Source of the DNA: Pseudomonas gingeri | GTDB lineage: Bacteria > Pseudomonadota > Gammaproteobacteria > Pseudomonadales > Pseudomonadaceae | Direction of reading: 5' to 3' | Assembly (NCBI RefSeq): GCF_013385635.1 | Contig: NZ_JACAPR010000023.1 | Span: 102,145-166,144, forward strand | Length of the DNA: 64,000 bases | Shown: positions 30,921 to 39,692 of the stretch, piece after piece | Layout: every line of letters starts with the position of its first letter | Position numbering within the stretch: the first letter of the stretch is position 1 | Made by a program: the position numbers and the translations under genes | The notes under the pieces: model-generated | What the model saw: only the letters and a program-made list of their open reading frames with translations | What the model was told of the DNA's origin: nothing | Databases searched by the model: none

Positions 30921-32225
30921 ATGCCTGACTCTCGCCCGCAACAGCCCGGACTCGAAGAACTGCGTGAACAGCACGCTGAATTTTGCGAACGCCGCGAGCA
31001 GATCAATATGACCCGCGGCCTGCCTTCGCCAGAACAGATCGCGCTGTCACGGGACTTCCTCAGTCTTCCCGGCACACATCAATTCTCTTCGCAGGACGGC
31101 CAGGATTGGCTTAACTACGGCGGGCTGCAGGGCGTCAGGGAGGTTCGCGATCTGTTTGGCCCGGTCATGTTGGGGCTTCCCGGTGAGCAAGTCGCCGTCG
31201 GCGAGAACTCCAGCCTGGCCCTGATGCACGAGACCATCGGACATGCCTGGATCAAAGGCTTCCCGGGCACGGAGCCTTGGGGCAAAGCCGAAAAAGTCCG
31301 CTTCATCTGTCCGGAGCCCGGCTACGACCGGCACTTCTCGATCTGCGAGTACTACGGCATCGAGATGATTCCCGTGGATCTGAACGAGCATGGGCCGGAC
31401 ATGGATGCGATCGAACGACTTGTCGCCACCGATTCCAGTATTCGTGGCATGTGGTGCGTGCCGAAGCATGCCAATCCCAACGGCGCAATCTATAGCAAGG
31501 ACGTAGTCGATCGACTTGCAGGCATGATGGCCGCGGCCGCGGATTTCAAACTGTTCTGGGACAACGCCTATGCGATCCATGACTTCGACGAGTTCGCCAA
31601 CCCGGCACCTGATCTGTACGCGGCCTGTGTTCGAGCCGGCAACCCGGACCGTGCGGTCATGTTCGCCTCGACATCCAAGATGGTCATTCCCAGCTCCGGC
31701 ATCTCGATGATCGGTGCGAGCCCCGCAACGATCCGCTGGTGGCTTGACTGCCGTCAGCACAAGACGATCGGGCCGGACAAGGTCAATCAGGTCCGGCACC
31801 TGATGTTCTTCCAGACGAAAGAGAACCTCATTGCCCATATGAAAGGCCATGGTCAGTTGCTGGGGGCGAAGTTTGATCGAGTCCAGCAGGTTTTCAGTCG
31901 ACGGCTCGAGGGCCTTCCGGATGTCAGTTGGTCGCGTCCTCGCGGAGGCTACTTCATCTCACTCCTGGTACCAGCCGGGCTGGCCAAGCGCGTGGTGGCA
32001 ATCGCCGCGCAGGCAGGGGTAAAAATCACACCCGCCGGGGCAACCCACTGCCATGGTCATGATGCGCAGGAACGTCACCTGCGAATTGCGCCGTCCTACC
32101 TCAATCTCGCGCAAATCGACCAGGCTGCCGAGGTCATCGCCCACTCGGTACTGCTTGCCTGTGCCGAGCACGAAAATGACCACCAGCGGCAACCCGCTCC
32201 GTACCCGGAACACCAAAACGCGTGA
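30921..32225 (+). CDS. PLP-dependent aminotransferase, class Ic (AspT/MocR-like)
   Basis: A 434-residue fold-type-I aminotransferase of the PF12897 group, whose studied members (for example C. glutamicum AspT) are aspartate aminotransferases. Family signatures are MTRGLPSPEQIALS, NYGGLQGVREVRDLF, CPEPGYDRHFSICEYYGIEM, and GMWCVPKHANPNG with Asn185. The cofactor residues Asp214 and Tyr217 (FWDNAY) and the PLP Lys253 (ASTSKMV) are present. The C-terminal 20 residues are polar and probably disordered. An AGGAG site lies 12 bases upstream. It is the last gene of the lux-box-2 operon, so it may make or use an amino acid that AzlCD exports. Substrate unknown. Confidence 0.87.
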   Translation: MPDSRPQQPGLEELREQHAEFCERREQINMTRGLPSPEQIALSRDFLSLPGTHQFSSQDGQDWLNYGGLQGVREVRDLFGPVMLGLPGEQVAVGENSSLALMHETIGHAWIKGFPGTEPWGKAEKVRFICPEPGYDRHFSICEYYGIEMIPVDLNEHGPDMDAIERLVATDSSIRGMWCVPKHANPNGAIYSKDVVDRLAGMMAAAADFKLFWDNAYAIHDFDEFANPAPDLYAACVRAGNPDRAVMFASTSKMVIPSSGISMIGASPATIRWWLDCRQHKTIGPDKVNQVRHLMFFQTKENLIAHMKGHGQLLGAKFDRVQQVFSRRLEGLPDVSWSRPRGGYFISLLVPAGLAKRVVAIAAQAGVKITPAGATHCHGHDAQERHLRIAPSYLNLAQIDQAAEVIAHSVLLACAEHENDHQRQPAPYPEHQNA

Positions 32226-32326
32226 AGCGTTCAAGGGGAGGTGCGTCGGCGTGATATTGTTCAGGGGTAGATATCGACCTTGAGCACGTCGCGAAGCAGT
32301 GCGCAAAACACGGAGAAATACTCGTC

Positions 32327-32743
32327 ATGATGGACCGATTGATAGACGCTCAAACCCTCCTTGACCTTGCAGTGAAGTCGTCGGCCATAACCGCTGAATG
32401 CCTGTGTCTTCAACGCGATCTGGAGGGTTGGAGCAGTTGGCCGGTAGGCTATCGGGAGGAAGCCTTCGTAGAGCTGGGCACCCTCGCGAAGTATCCGGCA
32501 GAGGAGGCCGTCATTGACGAGTATCATCCCGAGGGCACGACCTATTGGTCACCGAGCGCTCCGATCGCACCTCTTTACTATCCCTACAATCAATGCACGG
32601 TATGGTCCTGCGGTGCTTGCAAGCGCATCTACATTCGCCATAACGATGACGGTGCCTATCACGTCGAGCGGCGAATCCGGTTTGTCCGGCCAGCACTTGT
32701 CATAGATGCGCCCCACGCGACCGGTGGTCTGGAACAGAGATGA
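32327..32743 (+). CDS. Conserved hypothetical protein with a CxxC motif
   Basis: A 138-residue protein with no signal peptide. The conserved-looking part is DEYHPEGTTYWSPSAPIAPLYYPYN, followed by TVWSCGACKRIYIRHNDDGAYHVERRIR, where Cys95-x-x-Cys98 could bind zinc. From memory, similar proteins occur across Pseudomonas, Burkholderia and Xanthomonas without an assigned function. It starts 101 bases after the aminotransferase stop, with a GGAG at 32312-32315. Whether it belongs to the quorum-controlled operon is unclear. It is the last gene of the accessory island. Confidence 0.7.
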   Translation: MMDRLIDAQTLLDLAVKSSAITAECLCLQRDLEGWSSWPVGYREEAFVELGTLAKYPAEEAVIDEYHPEGTTYWSPSAPIAPLYYPYNQCTVWSCGACKRIYIRHNDDGAYHVERRIRFVRPALVIDAPHATGGLEQR

Positions 32744-32790
32744 TGAACAAGCCAAAGTAGAGGACTGTCGCAACTACCTCTGCAGAACCG

Positions 32791-32810
32791 TCGCCGGCTT
32801 GCTGGCGATA
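32791..32810. repeat. REP remnant / possible bidirectional terminator
   Basis: TCGCCGGCTTGCTGGCGATA, a single decayed REP palindrome followed by GTTTT, between the convergent CxxC protein and antiporter genes. It could end transcription from the island. Confidence 0.5.
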
Positions 32811-32820
32811 GTTTTGCTTA

Positions 32821-34467
32821 CTACTTCACCTGCCCCAGATTCGCCTCGCTCAAATCCAGTTCTCCCAGTACCTCGCGCAAGGCATCGTCACCAATCTGGT
32901 GATGGCGCCGCAGGCTGTACAACTCCAGCCGTTGCGCCCGCAATGCCTTCAGGCGCAGGCGCCGCTCCAGCAGATCCATCTGGAACGCCAGGGCCTGGGC
33001 CTCATCGGAATCGTTGAACACCTCCAACTGATGCCGGTACTCGGACATGATCCGTGCTTTCAGTTCGGTCGCCAGCGATGCCTGGGCCGCATCCTGGGTG
33101 CCGGCCGGCTCGACCGCATCCTCCACTTCCAGCGCCCGGATCGCCGCCTCGGCGGTTCGCCTCCAAGCTTCGCGAACCTCATGGCGACGCGCGTCGTCGG
33201 GACTTTTCGGAATATCCCGGAGCAAAACCGGCAAAGCGACACAAGCCGCCACCAGCGACAGCAGGATTACCCCGGCAGCGATGAAGATCAGCAGGTCCCG
33301 CTCGGGAAACTCCGCCCCCGGCGCCATCAGCAACGGCACCGACATCACACCCGCCAGCGTCACTGCCCCGCGTACGCCCCCCAGCGTCAACAACCAGCAG
33401 GAGCGCGCCTTGGGCATCGAGGTCAGTTCACTCTTGCCGCGCCAGCGCCGTACCAGCACCGACAGGCGCCAGATGCTCTGCACCCAGACAAAGCGCAGCA
33501 CCAGCAGCACCAGGAAAATCGCCAGCACGTCCAGGCAGCGATACAGGAGCGTCGGCCACAACGAAGCTTCATGGCTGGCAACCGCCTTGACGATATCCGG
33601 CAACTGCAGGCCCAGCAGCAGGAAGATCAGGCCGTTGAAGGCGAACTCCAGCAATGACCAGACACTGCGGTTGAGCAAGCGGGTGCTGGTCTGGCGTGGC
33701 AGCAGGTCGAGCCAGCTCTGCATCATCCCCGCCGCGACCGCTGAGAGGATGCCCGAGACGCCAAGGCGTTCGGCCAGGACATAGGCGGCAAACGGCAACA
33801 GCAGCATGAACACCACATGGGTCGCCGGGTCGTCCCAGCTCCGGGCGATCATCCAGGACCGCAGTCGCCCCACCAGCCAGCTCAGGACCACGCCGATCGC
33901 CAATCCCCCCAGGGCCACCAGCAGGAACGTCAGGCTGGCGTTGGTCAGTGAAAACACCCCGGTCACGGCCGCCGCCAGGGCGAACTTGAAGGTCACCAGG
34001 CCCGAAGCATCATTCATCAGCGCCTCGCCCTGCAGCATATGCATCAGCGGCGTGGGCAGACGGTTCTGGGAAATCGCCGAGACCGCCACGGCATCCGTCG
34101 GCGACAATACCGCGGCGAGGGCAAAGGCTACCGGCAGAGGGATTCCGGGCAACAACCAATGAATGAAGTAACCCGCACCCACCACGGTGAACAGCACCAG
34201 CCCCACCGCCAGGGTCAGGATCGGTCCCTTCAGGCGCCAGAACTCACGCTTGGGCATGCGCCAACCGTCGGAGAACAGCAGCGGCGGCAGGAACAGGAAG
34301 AGAAACAGCTCCGGGTCCAGAGCCACGTGCAGACCGAGCGTCGGCCAGGCCAGTACGGTACCGGCGGCGATCTGCACCAGTGGCAGGGGCAGCGGGATCA
34401 GTCGTGCCAGCAAACGCGAAACGCCCACCAGCATCAATAGAATGAGGACGGTATAGGCGGTTTGCAT
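32821..34467 (-). CDS. CPA1-family Na+/H+ antiporter
   Basis: A 548-residue inner-membrane cation/proton antiporter. About twelve TM helices occupy residues 1-420, beginning MQTAYTVLILLMLVGVSRLL. The family's acidic ion-site motifs are AAVLSPTDAVAVSAI and GEALMNDASGLVTFK, and LTLGGVRGAVTLAGV is typical of NhaP-type CPA1 members. The cytoplasmic C-terminus (about 430-548) is charged and helical, with repeated ERRLRLKALRAQRLEL. ATG 34467 is chosen because the hydrophobic first helix starts there; the frame extends to 34512 with Arg-rich, unrelated residues. It marks the right core border of the island. Confidence 0.9.
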   Translation of the reverse strand: MQTAYTVLILLMLVGVSRLLARLIPLPLPLVQIAAGTVLAWPTLGLHVALDPELFLFLFLPPLLFSDGWRMPKREFWRLKGPILTLAVGLVLFTVVGAGYFIHWLLPGIPLPVAFALAAVLSPTDAVAVSAISQNRLPTPLMHMLQGEALMNDASGLVTFKFALAAAVTGVFSLTNASLTFLLVALGGLAIGVVLSWLVGRLRSWMIARSWDDPATHVVFMLLLPFAAYVLAERLGVSGILSAVAAGMMQSWLDLLPRQTSTRLLNRSVWSLLEFAFNGLIFLLLGLQLPDIVKAVASHEASLWPTLLYRCLDVLAIFLVLLVLRFVWVQSIWRLSVLVRRWRGKSELTSMPKARSCWLLTLGGVRGAVTLAGVMSVPLLMAPGAEFPERDLLIFIAAGVILLSLVAACVALPVLLRDIPKSPDDARRHEVREAWRRTAEAAIRALEVEDAVEPAGTQDAAQASLATELKARIMSEYRHQLEVFNDSDEAQALAFQMDLLERRLRLKALRAQRLELYSLRRHHQIGDDALREVLGELDLSEANLGQVK

Positions 34468-34519
34468 AAGGCGACTTCTCGATCGATTGACAGCGTGTCG
34501 GGCAATCGACACCCGATCG

Positions 34520-34547
34520 CCATCGCTGGCGGGCCAGCTCCCGTAGG
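34520..34547. repeat. Single REP half-element
   Basis: CATCGCTGGCGGGCCAGCTC followed by CCGTAGG is a lone, slightly decayed REP arm in the 80-bp gap between dapC and the antiporter gene. Confidence 0.6.
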
Positions 34548-35747
34548 TTACTGGCGACGCAGGATAAATGCCCGGATCCGCTCGGCGGCTTCAACGCATT
34601 CGGCGAGCGGCGCCACCAGGGCCATGCGTACCCGGCCCGCGCCCGGATTGACGCTATCGACCTCACGGGACAGGTAGGAACCCGGCACCACGGTCACATG
34701 CTCCTCGGCGAACAGGTCGCGGCAGAATTGGGCATCGTCACCCTGCACATTCGGCCACAGGTAGAAACCGCCATCCGGGCGCTGGACATCCAGCACCGGC
34801 GCGAGGATCTCCAGCACCGCGTCGAACTTCTCCCGGTACAGCGCGCGGTTGGCACGCACATGCACTTCGTCGTTCCAGGCGGCGACACTGGCCAACTGGG
34901 TCTGCACCGGCATCGCGCAACCATGGTAGGTACGGTACAGCAGGAAACCCTTGAGGATATCCGCATCGCCGGCCACGAAGCCCGAACGCAGGCCCGGCAG
35001 GTTCGAGCGCTTGGACAGGCTGTGGAACACCACGCAACGCTTGAAGTCCCTGCGACCCAGCTCGACACAGGCGCTGAGCAGGCCGGGCGGTGGGGTCTGT
35101 TCGTCGAAGTACAACTCGCTGTAGCACTCGTCGGCGGCGATCACGAAGTCGTGCTCGTCAGCCAGGGCGATCAGCTTTTTCAGGGTATCCACGGGGATCA
35201 GCGCACCGGTCGGGTTGCCTGGTGAGCACAGGAACAGGATCTGGCAGCGCTGCCAGATCTCGGCCGGTACGGTGTCGAAATCCGGGTTGAAGCCGTTTTC
35301 GTCGAGGCACGGCAGGTAATGCGGTTGTGCACCGGCGAGGAAGGCCGCGCCTTCATAGATCTGGTAGAACGGGTTGGGGCTGACTACCAGGGCGTCATCG
35401 CCACGGTTGACCACGGTCTGGGTAAAGGCGAACAGCGCTTCGCGGGTGCCATTGACCGGCAGGACGTTGCGCGCCGGGTCGATCCAGCCGCCGGGCACGT
35501 TGAAGCGCCGCTCGCACCAGGCCGCGATGGCCTCGCGCAGGGCGGGAATGCCCAGGGTGGTCGGGTACACCGCCATCTGTTCCAGGTTGGCCGCCAGGGC
35601 TTCGGCGACAAAGCTCGGCGAACGGTGTTTCGGCTCGCCGATGGACAGCGCGATCGGGCGCTTGTCCGCATCGGGTTTCACGGCGCCGAGCAGGGCGCGG
35701 AGTTTCTCGAACGGGTAGGGTTGCAACTGGTTCAACGCGGTGTTCAT
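34548..35747 (-). CDS. dapC: Succinyldiaminopimelate transaminase
   Basis: A 399-residue fold-type-I aminotransferase that converts N-succinyl-2-amino-6-oxopimelate to N-succinyl-diaminopimelate in lysine/peptidoglycan synthesis. Typical DapC segments are the N-terminal LQPYPFEKLRALL, SIGEPKH, the substrate/cofactor SPGNPTGALIP, and AADECYSELYFDE. The PLP Lys lies in HSLSKRSNLPGLRSGF. DapC rather than ArgD is supported by position next to glnD, as in other pseudomonads, and by the LSIGEPKHRSP opening. It is 40 bases downstream of glnD on the same strand. Confidence 0.94.
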   Translation of the reverse strand: MNTALNQLQPYPFEKLRALLGAVKPDADKRPIALSIGEPKHRSPSFVAEALAANLEQMAVYPTTLGIPALREAIAAWCERRFNVPGGWIDPARNVLPVNGTREALFAFTQTVVNRGDDALVVSPNPFYQIYEGAAFLAGAQPHYLPCLDENGFNPDFDTVPAEIWQRCQILFLCSPGNPTGALIPVDTLKKLIALADEHDFVIAADECYSELYFDEQTPPPGLLSACVELGRRDFKRCVVFHSLSKRSNLPGLRSGFVAGDADILKGFLLYRTYHGCAMPVQTQLASVAAWNDEVHVRANRALYREKFDAVLEILAPVLDVQRPDGGFYLWPNVQGDDAQFCRDLFAEEHVTVVPGSYLSREVDSVNPGAGRVRMALVAPLAECVEAAERIRAFILRRQ

Positions 35748-35787
35748 CGGTGACGGTTCTCACTCAAAGCATGTTCATGACGCGCTG

Positions 35788-38490
35788 CTAGATACTCAGG
35801 CGCGTCATCTCGATAGTCGGTTCGGAATTGACGCTCAGTTGCTGCACGATGGCGTCCTGCAGGCGGCTGCACAGTTGCGGGTCGGACAGTGGCTGGTTGT
35901 GCGCATCGGTGATGAAGAACACGTCCTCCACCCGCTCGCCGAGGGTGGCGATCTTGGCGTTCTGCAGCGACAGATCGAACTCCAGGAAGATCTTGCCGAT
36001 CCGGGCCAGCAGGCCGGGGCGATCCGGGGCGCTGAGTTCCAGCACGGTCACCGGGCGCTGGGCATCGTTGTGGATGGTCACCTGCGGGGCAAAGGCGAAG
36101 TGCTTGAGCTGGCGCGGTACCCGGCGCTGGATGATGGTCGGGTAGTCGTCGGGGTTGCGCAGGGCGTCGGTCAGGCCGTCGCGGATCTGCTTGACCCGCT
36201 TCGGATTGTCGCCGATGGCGCCGCCGTCGTTGTCCAGCACGATATAGGTGTCGAGGGTGAACTGGCTGCTGGAGGTGATGACCCGGGCATCGTGGATGTT
36301 CAGGTTGAGCTGGTCCATCGCGGCCACGGTCACGGCGAAGAAATCATGCTGGTCCGGGGCATAGATGAAGATCTGCGTGCCGCCTTCGAATTCGCGCTGG
36401 GTGGTTTCCTTGATCAGCACCAGCGGGCCGCCATCGGCCGGTTGCTGGAGAATCGCGTCGCTGTGCCAGGCCACGTCGCCGGCGGTGTGACGCAGGAAGT
36501 AGTCGTCGCCCAGTTGCGACCAGAGCTGTTCGACATCGTCCGGATCGGTGCCGGCGCGCACCAGGATATCCAGGGCGGCGCTCTGGGTCTGGCGAATCTG
36601 TTCTTCGCGGTCCACTGGGTTCTCCAGGCCACGGCGCAGCGCGCGCTTGGTCTCGGTATAGAGCTGGCGCAGCAGGCTGGCGCGCCAGGAGTTCCACAGG
36701 CTCGGGTTGGTCGCGTTGATATCGGCCACGGTCAGGACATACAGGTAGTCCAGGTAGATGTGGTCGCCGACGATCTGCGCGAAGTCGTGGATCACCTGCG
36801 GGTCGGAGAGATCCTTGCGCTGGGCCGTGGTGGACATCACCAGGTGGTTCTGCACCAGCCAGACGATCAGCCGGCTGTCCCAGGCCGGCAACTGGTGGCG
36901 CTTGCAGAAGGCTTCGGCGTCGACCGCGCCGAGCTCCGAATGGTCGCCGTGACGGCCCTTGCCGATGTCATGGTAGAGCCCTGCCATGTAGATCAGTTCG
37001 GGCTTGGGCAGCTTGGCCATCAGCTTGGCGGCCAGCGGGAATTTCTCGGAGACCTGGGTGTACTGCAGTTTGCGCAGGTGCTTGATCAGGTTCAGGGTGT
37101 GCGCATCGACCGTATAGATGTGGAACAGGTCGTGCTGCATCTGCCCGACGATATCGCCGAACTCCGGCAGGTAGCGGCCGAGGATGCCGTAGCGGTTCAT
37201 CCGGCGCAGGTTGCGGTGGATGCCGATCTTGCACTTGAACAGCTCGATGAACAGGCTGGTGTTGCGGATGTCGTTGCGAAAGTCATCGTCGATCAGGTGA
37301 CGGTGTTCCCGCAGCAGGCGGATGGTATCGGCGCGCACGCCCTTGATTTCCGGCTGCTGGGCCATCAGCACGAAGATTTCCAGCATGGCGAACGGCGTAC
37401 GCTTGAAGACGTTCGGGTTGCTCGCCTCGATATAACCGTCATGCAGCTGGAAGCGCGAGTTCAGCGGCTGCGGTGGCGCCTCGTCTTCCGGGGCGAGGAT
37501 GACCTCTTCGAAGTGCTGGATGATCAGGTCACTGAGCTGGGCAATGCTCATGACCACCCGGTAATACTGCTGCATGAAGTTTTCGATGGCCTGCTTGGCG
37601 TCGTCGCCCTGGAAACCCAGCAGCCCGGCGATGGTGCGCTGGTGGTCGAACAGCAGGCGGTCCTCGGAGCGCCCGGCGAGCATGTGCAGGGCGTAGCGGA
37701 CCTTCCAGAGAAATTCCTGGGACGAGGCCAGCAGGGCGTTTTCGCTTTCCACCAGGAAACCCTCGCCGGCCAGGGCGCGCAGGTTCAGGGTGCCGTACTG
37801 GCGACGGGCGACCCAGAGAATCGTCTGGATGTCCCGCAGGCCGCCGGGCGAGCCCTTGACGTTGGGTTCCAGGTTGTATTCGGTGTCGTTGTACTTGTGA
37901 TGGCGGGCCTTCTGCTCGGCGCGCTTGGCCAGGAAGAAGTCCTTGCTCGGCCACATGTGGGCGGTGCTGGTGACGTCGAGCATGCGCAGGCGCAGGTGTT
38001 CGGGCCCGGCGATGGTGCGGCTTTCCATCAGGTTGGTGATGACGGTCAGGTCGGCGCGCGCCTCTTCGGCGCACTCGTCGATCGAACGAACGCTCTGGCC
38101 GACTTCCAGGCCGATGTCCCAGAGCAGGGTCAGGAAACGCTCGATGGAATCGCGAAAAATCTCGTGGTCGGCACTGTCCAGTAGAATCAGCAGGTCGATG
38201 TCGGAGTAGGGGTGCAGTTCCCCGCGACCGTAGCCGCCGACCGCCACCAGGGCGATATCGGCGTCTTCGCTCCAGTCGAACTGGTCCCAGGCTTTCTGCA
38301 GGATATTGTCGACGAACCAGGCACGGTCCTCGATCAACCGGCGGATATCGCGTCCGCTGCGAAAGCGCGCGTCGAGGACTTCGTGGGCCTGACGGATGGC
38401 TTTCTTGAATGCCGCTATGGGGCTGGCCTTCAGCGCCAGTTCCGCCTGGAACTGGCCGCGGTCGAAGAGTTCGGGATCCACCTGCGGCAT
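35788..38490 (-). CDS. glnD: Bifunctional uridylyltransferase/uridylyl-removing enzyme
   Basis: A 900-residue nitrogen sensor that adds UMP to PII proteins under nitrogen limitation and removes it when glutamine is high. Domains in order are a nucleotidyltransferase with GGYGRGELHPYSDIDLL (about residues 85-105), a central HD phosphohydrolase with YHDIGKGRHGDHSELGA (about 505-525), and two C-terminal ACT domains (about 705-790 and 815-900) that sense glutamine. ATG 38490 (MPQVDPELFD) is the start used by relatives of 900 aa; ATG 38508 adds six residues. It is 21 bases downstream of map, same strand. Confidence 0.97.
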   Translation of the reverse strand: MPQVDPELFDRGQFQAELALKASPIAAFKKAIRQAHEVLDARFRSGRDIRRLIEDRAWFVDNILQKAWDQFDWSEDADIALVAVGGYGRGELHPYSDIDLLILLDSADHEIFRDSIERFLTLLWDIGLEVGQSVRSIDECAEEARADLTVITNLMESRTIAGPEHLRLRMLDVTSTAHMWPSKDFFLAKRAEQKARHHKYNDTEYNLEPNVKGSPGGLRDIQTILWVARRQYGTLNLRALAGEGFLVESENALLASSQEFLWKVRYALHMLAGRSEDRLLFDHQRTIAGLLGFQGDDAKQAIENFMQQYYRVVMSIAQLSDLIIQHFEEVILAPEDEAPPQPLNSRFQLHDGYIEASNPNVFKRTPFAMLEIFVLMAQQPEIKGVRADTIRLLREHRHLIDDDFRNDIRNTSLFIELFKCKIGIHRNLRRMNRYGILGRYLPEFGDIVGQMQHDLFHIYTVDAHTLNLIKHLRKLQYTQVSEKFPLAAKLMAKLPKPELIYMAGLYHDIGKGRHGDHSELGAVDAEAFCKRHQLPAWDSRLIVWLVQNHLVMSTTAQRKDLSDPQVIHDFAQIVGDHIYLDYLYVLTVADINATNPSLWNSWRASLLRQLYTETKRALRRGLENPVDREEQIRQTQSAALDILVRAGTDPDDVEQLWSQLGDDYFLRHTAGDVAWHSDAILQQPADGGPLVLIKETTQREFEGGTQIFIYAPDQHDFFAVTVAAMDQLNLNIHDARVITSSSQFTLDTYIVLDNDGGAIGDNPKRVKQIRDGLTDALRNPDDYPTIIQRRVPRQLKHFAFAPQVTIHNDAQRPVTVLELSAPDRPGLLARIGKIFLEFDLSLQNAKIATLGERVEDVFFITDAHNQPLSDPQLCSRLQDAIVQQLSVNSEPTIEMTRLSI

Positions 38491-38511
38491 CGATTGGTTT
38501 TCCTTCAAGGA

Positions 38512-39294
38512 TCAGGCTGAGACGCGTGGGATGGTGTCATCACTGCGCAGGGTGAAGATCTCGTAGCCGGTATCGGTGACCAGCAGGGTGTGTTCCCACT
38601 GGGCCGAGAGCTTGCGGTCCTTGGTGATGGCGGTCCAGCCGTCGCCCAGCACCTTGGTGTCGGCCTTGCCCTGGTTGATCATCGGCTCGATGGTGAAGGT
38701 CATGCCGGCCTTCAGCTCCATACCGGTGCCGGCGCGGCCGTAGTGCAGGATCTGTGGCTCTTCGTGGAACACCTTGCCGATACCGTGGCCGCAGAACTCG
38801 CGCACCACCGAGAAACCGTTCTTTTCGGCGTGCTTCTGGATGATTTCGCCGATATCGCCCAGGCGGCAGCCAGGCCTGACGATTTCGATTGCCTTGTACA
38901 TGCATTCCTGGGTCACCTGGGACAGGCGCTCGGCCCAGACCGGTACGTTGCCGACATGGAACATCTTGCTGGTATCGCCGTGGTAGCCGTCCTTGATCAC
39001 GGTCACGTCGATATTCACGGTATCGCCATCCTTGAGCGGTTTGTCGCCGGGGATACCATGGCAGACCACGTGGTTGACCGAGGTGCAGATCGACTTCGGG
39101 AAGCCCTTGTAGTTGAGGGGCGCGGGAATGGCCTGCTGCACGTTGACGATATAGTCGTGGCAGATGCGGTCCAGCTCCTCGGTGGTGACGCCGGGCTTGA
39201 CGAATTCACCGATCATTTCCAGCACATCGGCGGCCAGCTTGCCGGCGACGCGCATTTTTGCGATGTCCTCGGGAGTTTTGAGGGTGACGGTCAT
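38512..39294 (-). CDS. map: Type I methionine aminopeptidase
   Basis: A 260-residue cytoplasmic enzyme that removes the initiator Met from nascent proteins with small second residues. The dinuclear metal-site ligands are visible in VNIDVTVIKDGYHGDTSKMF (two Asp), GHGIGKVFHE (His), FTIEPMIN (Glu) and SAQWEHTLLV (Glu). VNHVVCHGIPGDKPL carries the substrate His. The length is normal for MAP type I. It is divergent from rpsB, as in many proteobacteria, and upstream of glnD. Confidence 0.97.
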   Translation of the reverse strand: MTVTLKTPEDIAKMRVAGKLAADVLEMIGEFVKPGVTTEELDRICHDYIVNVQQAIPAPLNYKGFPKSICTSVNHVVCHGIPGDKPLKDGDTVNIDVTVIKDGYHGDTSKMFHVGNVPVWAERLSQVTQECMYKAIEIVRPGCRLGDIGEIIQKHAEKNGFSVVREFCGHGIGKVFHEEPQILHYGRAGTGMELKAGMTFTIEPMINQGKADTKVLGDGWTAITKDRKLSAQWEHTLLVTDTGYEIFTLRSDDTIPRVSA

Positions 39295-39542
39295 ACAGGC
39301 TCTCTATGCGCTCGATGGCGCTGATAAACACGGGGAAAGGTCGAAGACGGCAACATCCGGTCACGGAGTGTTGCGTTTTCAAAACCCTGAAAAATGCGAT
39401 TCTAACAGACGGACGGGGCAAATCATGACGTCCGGGCATCGCTTCTCTCTATAAAGGATGGGGCATTCTGGCGCGAAACCAAGGGCCGCGCAAAAGCCCT
39501 TGGCGGGAAATGCGAATCCGGGTTCCGTTTTCGTCCTCCTTG

Positions 39543-39551
39543 TGGTATAAA
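39543..39551 (+). promoter_or_regulatory. Extended -10 promoter of rpsB-tsf
   Basis: TGGTATAAA, a TGn-extended -10 (hexamer TATAAA at 39546-39551), with a weak -35 TTCCGT at 39523-39528 and 17-bp spacing. It gives a leader of about 135 nt before the rpsB ATG. The remaining part of the 398-bp map-rpsB gap holds the map promoter region (TAGAAT on the minus strand near 39399-39404) and nothing else recognised. Confidence 0.6.
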
Positions 39552-39599
39552 ATGCGCCGCTTTCCGGGGATACCCCGAAAGGCTTAAATCCACACACGT

Positions 39600-39690
39600 G
39601 TCGACACGATGACCTGGGTGCCTTCAGCTTTATGCTGCTTGGTTGGTCATTGGGATACGTGGAGGCCAAACCCGACTTATTAAGGAACTA
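39600..39690 (+). ncRNA. rpsB leader RNA, probable S2 autoregulatory site
   Basis: The untranslated leader contains CTGGGTGCCTTCAGC, TATGCTGCTTGGTTGG and TCATTGGGATACGTGGAGGC. This resembles the conserved rpsB leader that I recall from E. coli and other gammaproteobacteria, where S2 binds its own mRNA and represses rpsB and tsf. The call is from memory of the motif, not from a covariance-model search. Confidence 0.6.
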
Positions 39691-39692
39691 TC

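Noticed and set aside
39399..39421. map promoter TTGCCC / TAGAAT on the minus strand
   Set aside because: The two hexamers are only 11 bp apart, too close for a sigma-70 promoter; only the -10-like TAGAAT was mentioned.
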